Shown one piece after another: positions 1 through 6,121 of a stretch of 7,607 nucleotides of DNA (the first letter of the stretch is position 1; every line of letters starts with the position of its first letter). The translations under genes and the position numbers were made by a program. Below the pieces are notes generated by a model. It searched no databases. It was not told where the DNA came from and saw only the letters and a list, made by a program, of their open reading frames with translations. The stretch is from Clostridia bacterium (GTDB lineage Bacteria; Bacillota; Clostridia; Oscillospirales; CAG-272). Where the stretch lies: contig JAFVRI010000243.1 in the NCBI GenBank assembly GCA_017504335.1, forward strand, positions 1 to 7,607. Reading direction: 5' to 3'.

Positions 1-272
1 ATGCCCACAACGCAAAGGTTGCGGGCCTGGACGGTGTGGTCTGCTCCCCTCTGGAGGCAGGCAAGGTTCACGAGACCTGCGGCGAGAAGTTCCTGACCGT
101 GACTCCCGGCGTGCGTTTTGCCGACGGTGACATTGGAGACCAGAAGAGAGTCATGACCCCCGCAGAGGCGAAGAAGATCGGTTCGGACTACATCGTAGTG
201 GGCAGACCCATTACCGCCGCCGAGGATCCCGTTGCCGCATACGAGCGTTGCATTCGCGAATTTGTTGATTGA
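1..272 (+). CDS. pyrF: Orotidine 5'-phosphate decarboxylase, C-terminal part (5' end outside window)
   Basis: Decarboxylates orotidine 5'-monophosphate to UMP, the last step of de novo pyrimidine synthesis in the cytoplasm. Only the last ~90 residues are present; the first complete codon begins at base 3. Visible motifs are GLDGVVCSPLEA, then LTVTPGVR followed by GDQKRVMTPAEA, and SDYIVVGRPITAAEDP near the end. The TPGxR...DQxR segment and the GRPIT phosphate-binding loop are typical of the short E. coli/B. subtilis type of PyrF (about 240 residues), not the longer PyrF2 type. The gene ends 16 bases before pyrE, so the two are almost certainly co-transcribed. Regulation cannot be seen, because the operon start lies outside the window. 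The identification is firm; only the missing 5' part is unknown. Confidence 0.96.
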   Translation, partial: AHNAKVAGLDGVVCSPLEAGKVHETCGEKFLTVTPGVRFADGDIGDQKRVMTPAEAKKIGSDYIVVGRPITAAEDPVAAYERCIREFVD

Positions 273-274
273 TT

Positions 275-280
275 AGGAGG
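275..280 (+). promoter_or_regulatory. Ribosome binding site of pyrE
   Basis: A perfect AGGAGG lies 8 bases before the ATG at 289, in the 16-base gap after the pyrF stop. It fixes the pyrE start. Confidence 0.9.
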
Positions 281-288
281 ATACAGCA

Positions 289-945
289 ATGGAAGGATAT
301 AAAAGAGAATTTATTGAATTTTTGGAAGGTGCGGGCGTGCTGAAATTCGGTGATTTTACCGCAAAGAGCGGAAGAAAGATCCCCTATTTCATCAATGCGG
401 GCATGATCAAGACCGGTGACGATATCGCAAAGCTGGGTGAGTTCTATGCTAAGGCATACTTCGATAAGCTGGGCGAGAAGAAAGCGGTTCTGTATGGCCC
501 CGCATACAAGGGAATTTCCCTGGCGGTTTCCGCCGCTGTGGCTCTGTCCAAGAAGGATCTGAACGTTCCTTTCTTCTTCAACCGTAAAGAGGTGAAGGAT
601 CACGGCGAGGGCGGCGTATTCGTCGGATATGTTCCCACCGCAGGGGAAGAGGTCGTTATCATCGAGGACGTGATCACCGCAGGAACGGCTATCCGTGAGA
701 GCATGGAGATCCTTTCTCACTTGGAAGGCGTCAAGGTTGCCGCTACCTTCATTATGGTTGACCGCAAGGAAAAGGGTCAGACCGAAAAGGGAGCCATGCA
801 GGAGATCGAGGAGCAGTTCGGCTTCCCCGTATATTCCATCGTGGACGTTTACGACATCATCGAGTATCTTGAGGAAGATCCCAAGAATGCCGAGAACGTA
901 GAGAGAATCAAGAAGTATCTTTCCGTCAACGGCGCAAAGGCATAA
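289..945 (+). CDS. pyrE: Orotate phosphoribosyltransferase
   Basis: Transfers phosphoribose from PRPP to orotate to give orotidine 5'-monophosphate, the substrate of the PyrF encoded just upstream. The protein has 218 residues, a normal length for the family (about 210-225). The PRPP-binding motif VVIIEDVITAGTA is at residues 122-134. GPAYKGI at 70-76 and FNRKEVKDHGEGG at 97-109 form the substrate site and flexible catalytic loop (K100, K103, H105). These two motifs match the E. coli-type PyrE rather than the B. subtilis type. The ATG at 289 follows a perfect AGGAGG. A strong terminator begins within 15 bases of the stop, so pyrE is the last gene of its operon, as in the classical Bacillota order ending pyrF-pyrE. 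Confidence 0.97.
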   Translation: MEGYKREFIEFLEGAGVLKFGDFTAKSGRKIPYFINAGMIKTGDDIAKLGEFYAKAYFDKLGEKKAVLYGPAYKGISLAVSAAVALSKKDLNVPFFFNRKEVKDHGEGGVFVGYVPTAGEEVVIIEDVITAGTAIRESMEILSHLEGVKVAATFIMVDRKEKGQTEKGAMQEIEEQFGFPVYSIVDVYDIIEYLEEDPKNAENVERIKKYLSVNGAKA

Positions 946-956
946 ATAAAACAAGG

Positions 957-987
957 AAAAGACCGTCTCATCGAGACGGTCTTTTTT
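957..987 (+). terminator. Intrinsic terminator of the pyrF-pyrE operon
   Basis: GACCGTCTC (961-969), a 3-base loop ATC, then GAGACGGTC (973-981) form a perfect 9-bp stem, preceded by AAAA and followed by six T. The next -35 box starts at 989, so termination and new initiation are nearly fused. Confidence 0.95.
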
Positions 988-988
988 A

Positions 989-1017
989 TTGACAGAATAT
1001 ACCGAGTATGATATACT
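989..1017 (+). promoter_or_regulatory. SigA-type extended -10 promoter for the LRR lipoprotein gene
   Basis: A perfect -35 box TTGACA (989-994), a 17-base spacer and -10 TATACT (1012-1017, one mismatch to consensus). TG at 1009-1010, one base before the -10, makes it an extended -10 promoter. The start point should lie near 1024, giving a leader of about 49 bases. This is the best promoter in the window. Confidence 0.88.
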
Positions 1018-1028
1018 GAATATGGAGG

Positions 1029-1048
1029 ATCTTGGATCGATCGAAGAT
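1029..1048 (+). promoter_or_regulatory. 20-bp imperfect palindrome at the start of the LRR gene leader (possible operator)
   Basis: ATCTT-G-GATCGATC-G-AAGAT is symmetric about 1038/1039, with 9 of 10 position pairs complementary (only G1034/G1043 fail). It lies about +5 to +24 relative to the predicted start, a usual place for a repressor site. It is not followed by a T-run, so it is not a terminator. The binding protein, if any, is unknown. Confidence 0.4.
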
Positions 1049-1072
1049 TTTTGAGAACAGAAAGGAGATGCC

Positions 1073-3388
1073 ATGAAACGTTCATTCAAATTTTTTATTA
1101 TCGCATTTTGTATGACTCTGTTATTTATGACAATCCTTGTGGGGTGTGGGGAAGAGCCAACACAGAAAGAACCCAACGAGACCGAAACACAAGACTCTTT
1201 TCCTATGACCGAAAGTGATAAGGAGACCGAGACAGACCTGGAACCTGAAACCGAAACAGTAAAGGAAACGGAATCCGAATCGGAGACAGAGCGTGAAGTT
1301 GAGACCGAGCCCGAAACCGAGCCGGAAACCGAGCCCGAAATCGAGCCCGAAACCGAGCCCGAAACCGAATCGGAGCTTAATTGTGAAACACACGATTGGA
1401 ACGATGAAAATACGTGCGCTCGGTGTGGGACTTACAAGGATGAGGGCGTTGTGTTTACGTTTGACCCCACGACAGAAACCTATAGCGTGACCGATTACAC
1501 GGGAAGTGCAATCGAGGTGATCGTTCCTTCTACCTATCAAGGCTATCCCGTAACCGTGATCGGAGCCAGCGCGTTTCGCGAATGTTCCGATCTGAAGCGG
1601 GTGACACTTTCCGAGGGTATCACCACCATTTCCCTGTACGCATTTACGGATTGCACAGGACTATTGAGCATCACCCTTCCGAGCAGTATGACGAAAATTG
1701 TGGATGATTCTTTCTGGGGATGCTCGAAGCTGGCGGAGGTCATAAACCATTCTTCGTTGGAAATTCAAAAAGGAACCATGGGGTACGGTAGGATTGCCTC
1801 TTATGCCAAAGCCGTACACAAGGGAGAGAGCAGGATTACCAATGAGAATCATTATTGGTTCTATACCTATGCGGGTTTTGCGTATCTGATTGACTATTCG
1901 GGAACCGATAAAGATTTGACCTTGCCCGAATTGGAAAATCGAAAAAACTATGAAATTTGGAATTATGTGTTTTGGAATTGTGACGAATTGACGTCGGTGA
2001 CGATTCCCGATTGTGTGACTAAAATCGGAAACTACGCATTCTCCGGATGTACCGCAATGACGAGTGTGACGATTCCGGACGGAATTACAAGCATCGGCAA
2101 CGGTGCCTTTTACCGATGCAAAGGCTTGACCGAGCTGACCGTTCCAAATGGCGTGACGAGTATCCATGAGAGTGCGTTCAGAGGATGCGAAGGAATTGAG
2201 ACTGTTACGGTAAAGGAAGGGAACAGTCACTATTACAGCGAGGGAAATTGTATCATAGAAACAGCGACCAAGCGTTTGGTTTTTGGTTGCAAGAACAGTG
2301 TGATCCCGTCAGACGTGGTAAGCATTGGCAATCTTGCGTTTTACGGATGCACGGGGCTGATGAACGTGACTATTCCCGATGGTGTGACGGAAATCGGCGA
2401 GCAGGCATTTTGGGGATGTACCGGTTTGAGCGAGGTGACGGTTCCCGACAGCGTGACCCATATAGGAAATAGCGCCTTTGCGATATGTACCGAGTTAAAA
2501 CGTGTTGCGATCTCCAACCGTGTCGATCACATGGGAGAAGCAATTTTCTTAGGATGCGAAAAATTGACGGATGTTACACTTCCCGAAGGGATGACAAAGA
2601 TTGAAATCTCCACCTTTTCCGGATGCAGCAGTTTGACGGACATTCAAATTCCTGAAAGTGTGACGAGCATTGGAGCGTCTGCTTTTTCCGAATGCAGCAG
2701 TTTGACGGACATTCAAATTCCTGAAAGCGTGACGAGCATTGGAGAGTCTGCTTTCTCTAGGTGCAGAAGCATGGTAAATATCATCATTCCCGATGGGGTA
2801 GAGACGATTGGTGCTTATGCATTTAGCGGATGCAACGGTTTGCAAAGTATTGCCATCGGAAGCGGAGCGTCCAACATTGGTGATAATGCGTTCGAGGAAT
2901 GTAACAGCCTGACCTCAATCACCGTAGCGGAAGCCAATGCGTGGTATCGGAGTGAAGGAAACTGTCTTATACATATCGAAGAAGGGATTTTGATTCGAGG
3001 ATGTAACAACAGTGTGATTCCCAATAACGGAAGTGTCTGGTTCATTGGGAACGGTGCATTTTCCAACTGTACGGAATTGGTAGAGATCAGGATCCCTAAT
3101 ATTGTAAGGACCATAAAATACGGTGCTTTTAGCGGTTGTAGTGGACTGACAACGATCATTATTCCCGCAAGGACGAAGGACATCGAGGCAGGGGCTTTTT
3201 CGGGATGTAGCGAGTTGACAAATGTATATTATAGCGGATCTGTTGAACAGTGGGGACGCATGAATTTTGAAACGAACAATGCAGCTCTGTTGGATGCATC
3301 GGTCTATTATTACAGTGAGACCGAGCCGGAGGGGGATACGGAATACACCTATTGGCGCTACGTAAACGAGATTCCCACCAAGTGGTAA
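1073..3388 (+). CDS. BspA-like leucine-rich-repeat surface lipoprotein
   Basis: A 771-residue secreted, lipid-anchored protein, probably an adhesin or binding protein; the ligand is unknown. The N-terminus is a lipoprotein signal: basic MKRSFK, a hydrophobic core, and lipobox LVGC with the modified Cys25. Residues ~29-101 are an acidic Glu/Thr/Pro linker. C104, H107, C115 and C118 form a CxxH...CxxC cluster that could bind zinc. From ~125 to ~740 there are about 19 LRR_5 (PF13306) repeats of 23 residues, pattern AFxxCxxLxxVxIPxxVTxIGxx, interrupted after the third repeat and by two similar insertions at ~384-414 and ~622-654 (both with SEGNC and NNSVIP or KNSVIP). The end, with VYYSGSVEQW and YYYSETEPEG, is a cap common in gut Clostridia. 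The start follows AAAGGAG at 1061-1067. Single-gene unit with its own promoter and terminator. The family assignment is firm; the role is inferred. Confidence 0.93.
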   Translation: MKRSFKFFIIAFCMTLLFMTILVGCGEEPTQKEPNETETQDSFPMTESDKETETDLEPETETVKETESESETEREVETEPETEPETEPEIEPETEPETESELNCETHDWNDENTCARCGTYKDEGVVFTFDPTTETYSVTDYTGSAIEVIVPSTYQGYPVTVIGASAFRECSDLKRVTLSEGITTISLYAFTDCTGLLSITLPSSMTKIVDDSFWGCSKLAEVINHSSLEIQKGTMGYGRIASYAKAVHKGESRITNENHYWFYTYAGFAYLIDYSGTDKDLTLPELENRKNYEIWNYVFWNCDELTSVTIPDCVTKIGNYAFSGCTAMTSVTIPDGITSIGNGAFYRCKGLTELTVPNGVTSIHESAFRGCEGIETVTVKEGNSHYYSEGNCIIETATKRLVFGCKNSVIPSDVVSIGNLAFYGCTGLMNVTIPDGVTEIGEQAFWGCTGLSEVTVPDSVTHIGNSAFAICTELKRVAISNRVDHMGEAIFLGCEKLTDVTLPEGMTKIEISTFSGCSSLTDIQIPESVTSIGASAFSECSSLTDIQIPESVTSIGESAFSRCRSMVNIIIPDGVETIGAYAFSGCNGLQSIAIGSGASNIGDNAFEECNSLTSITVAEANAWYRSEGNCLIHIEEGILIRGCNNSVIPNNGSVWFIGNGAFSNCTELVEIRIPNIVRTIKYGAFSGCSGLTTIIIPARTKDIEAGAFSGCSELTNVYYSGSVEQWGRMNFETNNAALLDASVYYYSETEPEGDTEYTYWRYVNEIPTKW
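1304..1369 (+). repeat. 12-bp tandem repeat coding for the acidic linker
   Basis: Five consecutive units of ACCGAGCCCGAA (from 1304, 1316, 1328, 1340 and 1352) and a half unit. Copies differ by at most one base: GCCGAA/GCCGGAA-type change in unit 2 and ACC to ATC in unit 4. Each unit codes Thr-Glu-Pro-Glu (Ile for Thr in unit 4). The unit length is a multiple of three, so copy-number change would lengthen or shorten the linker without breaking the frame. Confidence 0.88.
2615..2752 (+). repeat. 69-bp tandem duplication of one LRR unit
   Basis: 2615-2683 and 2684-2752 match with an offset of 69 bases and about three differences (2622/2691, 2659/2728 and one in the GCG/GAG codon). The unit codes a 23-residue repeat, CSSLTDIQIPESVTSIG plus AxAFS. 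All other LRR units have diverged far more, so this is a recent in-frame duplication. Confidence 0.92.
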
Positions 3389-3401
3389 ATAGATACCAAG
3401 T

Positions 3402-3437
3402 AAAACCGAGGGGCAAAAATGCCCCTCGGTGATTTTT
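3402..3437 (+). terminator. Intrinsic terminator of the LRR lipoprotein gene
   Basis: ACCGAGGGGC (3405-3414), loop AAAAAT, GCCCCTCGGT (3421-3430): a perfect 10-bp GC-rich stem followed by GATTTTT. It starts 14 bases after the stop codon and faces the ackA terminator 40 bases further on. Confidence 0.92.
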
Positions 3438-3472
3438 ATCTTGAAATTCTTTCGGTTCTGTGCTACAATAAT

Positions 3473-3503
3473 AAAAAATCGGTTGCCCGTGAGGGCAACC
3501 GAT
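3473..3503 (-). terminator. Intrinsic terminator of ackA (minus strand)
   Basis: ATCGGTTGCCC (3478-3488), a 4-base loop, GGGCAACCGAT (3493-3503): a perfect 11-bp stem. The A-run at 3473-3478 becomes a T-run after the stem on the minus strand. It begins 13 bases beyond the ackA stop. Confidence 0.93.
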
Positions 3504-3516
3504 GGGGGATATGCAA

Positions 3517-4740
3517 TTACTTGCCGGCAACGATGGCGGCGGTATCCTTTGCGATGACCAGCTCCTCGTTGGTGGGGATGACCCAAACAGCAACCTTTGA
3601 GCCGTCCTTGGAGATCTTGGTAGGATCTGCCTTGCGGAATGCTTTCAGGTTCTGCTCCTCATCCAGCTCGATGCCAAAGAAGTCCATGTCCTCGCAAACC
3701 ATCTTGCGGAGCATGGTGCTGTTCTCGCCGATACCTGCGGTGAATACCACGGCATCCAATCCGTTCATGACGGCGGCATAAGAACCGATGTATTTCTTGA
3801 GCTGATGCTTCAAAATGTTGACAGCCAGCAGGCATTTCTCATAGTTGGGGTTGGAGGGACCTTCAATGATGGCATCCTCCAGGTCACGGGAGTCGGAAAT
3901 ACCGGCAACACCGAGGAAACCCGACTTCTTGTTCATGATGTTGTTGATCTCAGCGGCGGACAAATTGTCACGCTCCATGATGTAGGGAACGATGGCGGGG
4001 TCGATGTCGCCGCAACGGGTTCCCATCTCCACACCTGCCAAGGGAGTGAATCCCATGGAGGTATCCATTACCTTACCGCCCTTAACAGCTGTGATCGAAG
4101 AACCGTTACCGATATGGCAGGTTACGATCTTGGTCTCCTCTACGGGCTTGCCCAGCAGCTTTGCCATCTCTCCGCTGACATAGCGGTGAGAGGTTCCGTG
4201 CATACCGTAGCGACGGATGCCGTACTTTTCATAGTACTCATAGGGCAGAGCATAGATGTATGCCTCGGGCTTCATGGTCTGATGGAATGCGGTGTCAAAT
4301 ACCAAAACCTGAGGCTTGCCGGGCATGATCTCAAGGCATCCCTTGAAGCCCATCAGGTGAGCGTCGGTGTGCAGAGGGGCGAAGTCACGACAAAGCTTGA
4401 TTTTCTCCAGAACATCGTCGGTCATCAGGATCGACTGAGAGAAGTAGGAACCGCCGTGAACCACACGGTGTCCGATCGCCTGGATCTCGTCCATGCTGGA
4501 AATGCAACCCACCTCGGGGTCGGTCAGATGCTCCACAACCAGCTTCATGGCATCGGCATGATCCTTCATGGGGCTTTCCTTCTTGATCTTCAAGCCCTTT
4601 GCGATCTGCTTGTGCTCAATGAGTGCGCCCTCAGCACCGATTCTCTCGCAAATACCTTTTGCGTACAGGGTATCGGTATCGGTGTCGATCAGCTGATATT
4701 TCAGGGAGCTGGAACCTGCGTTTACAACCAGAATATTCAT
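3517..4740 (-). CDS. ackA: Acetate kinase
   Basis: Converts acetyl phosphate and ADP to acetate and ATP, reversibly; in a fermenter this is the main substrate-level ATP step after phosphotransacetylase. The protein has 407 residues, normal for the family (about 395-410). Signature 1, VNAGSSSLKYQL, is at 6-17. The catalytic and binding residues known from the Methanosarcina enzyme are all present with a constant offset of about one: N7, R92 in GHRVVHGG, H124 in APLHTDAH, D149 in FDTAFH, H181 in YGMHGTSH, H209 in HIGNGSS, R242 in GTRCGDIDP and the NEEL glutamate at ~392. The ATG is preceded by GGAGG, 8 bases away (complement of 4749-4753). No phosphotransacetylase gene is adjacent; ackA has its own promoter and terminator and is divergent from tmcAL. 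Confidence 0.98.
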   Translation of the reverse strand: MNILVVNAGSSSLKYQLIDTDTDTLYAKGICERIGAEGALIEHKQIAKGLKIKKESPMKDHADAMKLVVEHLTDPEVGCISSMDEIQAIGHRVVHGGSYFSQSILMTDDVLEKIKLCRDFAPLHTDAHLMGFKGCLEIMPGKPQVLVFDTAFHQTMKPEAYIYALPYEYYEKYGIRRYGMHGTSHRYVSGEMAKLLGKPVEETKIVTCHIGNGSSITAVKGGKVMDTSMGFTPLAGVEMGTRCGDIDPAIVPYIMERDNLSAAEINNIMNKKSGFLGVAGISDSRDLEDAIIEGPSNPNYEKCLLAVNILKHQLKKYIGSYAAVMNGLDAVVFTAGIGENSTMLRKMVCEDMDFFGIELDEEQNLKAFRKADPTKISKDGSKVAVWVIPTNEELVIAKDTAAIVAGK

Positions 4741-4769
4741 TCTAAAATCCTCCGAAGATATGTAAAATA

Positions 4770-4797
4770 TTGTAACAGTACTATTATACTACTTAAT
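4770..4797 (+). promoter_or_regulatory. Tentative promoter region for tmcAL, overlapping the ackA promoter
   Basis: No strong plus-strand promoter is visible in the 118-base gap. The best options are TATACT at 4785-4790 with no good -35 at the proper distance, or TTGTAA (4770-4775) with CTTAAT (4792-4797) at 16 bases. Both overlap the ackA promoter, so the two genes would compete for polymerase. tmcAL must be transcribed from this gap, since its upstream neighbour runs the other way. Confidence 0.3.
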
Positions 4798-4811
4798 TTC
4801 TCATTTTTCAA
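4783..4811 (-). promoter_or_regulatory. SigA-type promoter of ackA (minus strand)
   Basis: Read on the minus strand: TTGAAA (complement of 4806-4811), a 17-base spacer, then a perfect TATAAT (complement of 4783-4788). The start should be near 4776, giving a leader of about 36 bases that carries the GGAGG ribosome site. Confidence 0.85.
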
Positions 4812-4858
4812 GAGATAAAAGAAAAAATCTTTCAAAAGACCGAAAAGAAGGAGAATCT

Positions 4859-6022
4859 ATGTCGGATTTCGCAATTATCTGTGAATTCAACCCCCTGCAT
4901 CGGGGGCATCAATATCTGATCGAGCAAGCAAGAAAGATGGGGGCAGACCGAGTGGTCTGTGTCATGAGCGGTGCCGCCGTTCAACGGGGAAGCCTTGCTG
5001 TGACCGACCCCTACGTTCGTGCCGAATCCGCCATCCGTGCGGGAGCGGATCTTGTGCTGGAGCTGCCCTTTCCTTGGAGTGCCGCCTCTGCCGAGCAATT
5101 TGCCCGCGGCGGCGTGGCGATCGCCTCACAGGTAGCAGATACGCTGATGTTTGGCTCGGAGTGCGGAGATCTTCCGTTGTTGAAAAAAGCGGCATCCCTT
5201 GCCGCCGACGAAACGTTCAGGGAATCCTACCGTCAAAATCTCTCGGAAGGTGTCCCCGCTGCGGAAGCCTACTACCGTCTGCTGGAGGGATCCGTCGGAT
5301 CTCCTTTGTCCTCCAACGATCTCTTGGGGATGGAGTATCTTCGTGCCATCGTGGAATCGGGGGTGAACATGAAAGCCCTGACCGTCAAGAGAAACGGAGC
5401 CGCCTACGGACAGACCGAGCTTTCCCCGGATGTGTTTCCGTCTGCCACGGGAATCCGTGCTCTTTGGGAAAAGGGCGATTTTGAGGGAGCGACGGGTTAT
5501 CTTCCCGAAGGATGCGCAAGGACCTACCGACAAGCGTTTGAGTGTGGTGCATTTGTATCCGAGAAAAAATTGGAATCCTTGATCCTCGGTTGGTTTCGGT
5601 TACACGAGGGCGATGATTTTGAAAAGATCGCAGGTGCCGAGAGCGGACTCTGCCGACGGTTCTGCTCGGTGGCGTCCGAGGTCACGTCCTTGGAGGAATT
5701 TTATGAAAAGATCCGAACCAAGCGCTATACCGATGCCCATATCCGCCGAACCCTTTTGTACTGTCTGTTGGGGGTCCTTCCCGAGGATCTTTCGGGAGTG
5801 CCTCAATATACCACTCTCCTTGCCGCCAACGAACGGGGCAGAGCGATCCTTTCCGAGAAACGAAAAAGTGCCGCATTACCCATTGTCACCAAACCCACAG
5901 ATGCTCCCAGCGATACGGCGCAATACCGCTTGACCGAGAAGCTGAACCGCCTGTACTCGTTAGCCACCGAGCGAACCGAGACGGGGGGAGCCTTGCTGAA
6001 AAAAACGCCCTTTATTCTTTGA
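4859..6022 (+). CDS. tmcAL: tRNA(Met) cytidine acetate ligase (TmcAL/YlbM family nucleotidyltransferase)
   Basis: Activates acetate with ATP to acetyl-AMP and transfers the acetyl group to C34 of elongator tRNA-Met, making N4-acetylcytidine for accurate AUG reading. The 387-residue protein is a little shorter than B. subtilis YlbM (about 415). The N-terminus has the nucleotidyltransferase motif CEFNPLHRGH (8-17) with the HxGH-like H14/H17 pair, then VMSGAAVQRG (35-44), LVLELPFP (65-72) and SAEQFARGGV (77-86). Later conserved segments are SNDLLGMEYL (152-161), KRNGAAY (177-183), SATGIR (195-200) and RTKRYTDAHIRR (286-297), thought to contact tRNA. AAGGAG lies 5 bases before the ATG. The gene is divergent from ackA. 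No terminator is seen after it, so some transcripts may continue into the MBL gene. Family assignment is strong; the reaction is inferred from the characterised homologue. Confidence 0.93.
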   Translation: MSDFAIICEFNPLHRGHQYLIEQARKMGADRVVCVMSGAAVQRGSLAVTDPYVRAESAIRAGADLVLELPFPWSAASAEQFARGGVAIASQVADTLMFGSECGDLPLLKKAASLAADETFRESYRQNLSEGVPAAEAYYRLLEGSVGSPLSSNDLLGMEYLRAIVESGVNMKALTVKRNGAAYGQTELSPDVFPSATGIRALWEKGDFEGATGYLPEGCARTYRQAFECGAFVSEKKLESLILGWFRLHEGDDFEKIAGAESGLCRRFCSVASEVTSLEEFYEKIRTKRYTDAHIRRTLLYCLLGVLPEDLSGVPQYTTLLAANERGRAILSEKRKSAALPIVTKPTDAPSDTAQYRLTEKLNRLYSLATERTETGGALLKKTPFIL

Positions 6023-6050
6023 TTTATCCAAAAGAAATTCCCCCAAACGG

Positions 6051-6079
6051 TTGACATTTTTTAGGGGGTATGATAGAAT
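6051..6079 (+). promoter_or_regulatory. SigA-type extended -10 promoter for the MBL-fold gene
   Basis: Perfect TTGACA (6051-6056), a 17-base spacer, -10 TAGAAT (6074-6079), with TG at 6071-6072 as an extended -10. The start should be near 6086. Same TATGATA core as the promoter at 989-1017. Confidence 0.83.
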
Positions 6080-6083
6080 TTTC

Positions 6084-6098
6084 TTGACGGAACGTCAA
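6084..6098 (+). promoter_or_regulatory. Perfect 6+3+6 inverted repeat at the predicted transcription start (possible operator)
   Basis: TTGACG-GAA-CGTCAA, arms at 6084-6089 and 6093-6098, directly over the expected +1 of the promoter at 6051-6079. No T-run follows, so it is not a terminator. It could bind a dimeric regulator or form a small hairpin at the mRNA 5' end. The regulator is unknown. Confidence 0.4.
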
Positions 6099-6121
6099 TG
6101 AAAAGCAAAGGAGAAACAATC

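Noticed and set aside
211..1176. Long open frame on the minus strand (about 320 codons) opposite pyrE
   Set aside because: It is the reverse of pyrE and of the terminator-promoter region, has no ribosome site, and its translation shows no family motif.
2615..2752. 69-bp repeat as a mobile or intergenic repeat element
   Set aside because: It equals exactly one 23-residue LRR unit, has no terminal inverted repeats, and stays in frame.
2915..3586. Minus-strand open frame over the end of the LRR gene and both terminators
   Set aside because: It crosses two strong convergent terminators and is a shadow of the repetitive LRR coding sequence.
3805..4818. Long open frame on the plus strand (about 337 codons) opposite ackA
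   Set aside because: ackA on the minus strand has every catalytic residue. The antisense frame has no ribosome site or recognisable domain and runs through the ackA promoter.
6040..6068. CCCCC...GGGGG inverted repeat after tmcAL as a terminator
   Set aside because: The stem is only 5 bp with a loop of 19 bases, has no T-run after it, and encloses the -35 box and spacer of the next promoter.
6098..6121. Upstream ATG at 6098 as the start of the MBL N-terminal fragment
   Set aside because: It has no ribosome site and lies about 12 bases from the predicted transcription start. AAAGGAG at 6107-6113 points to 6122.
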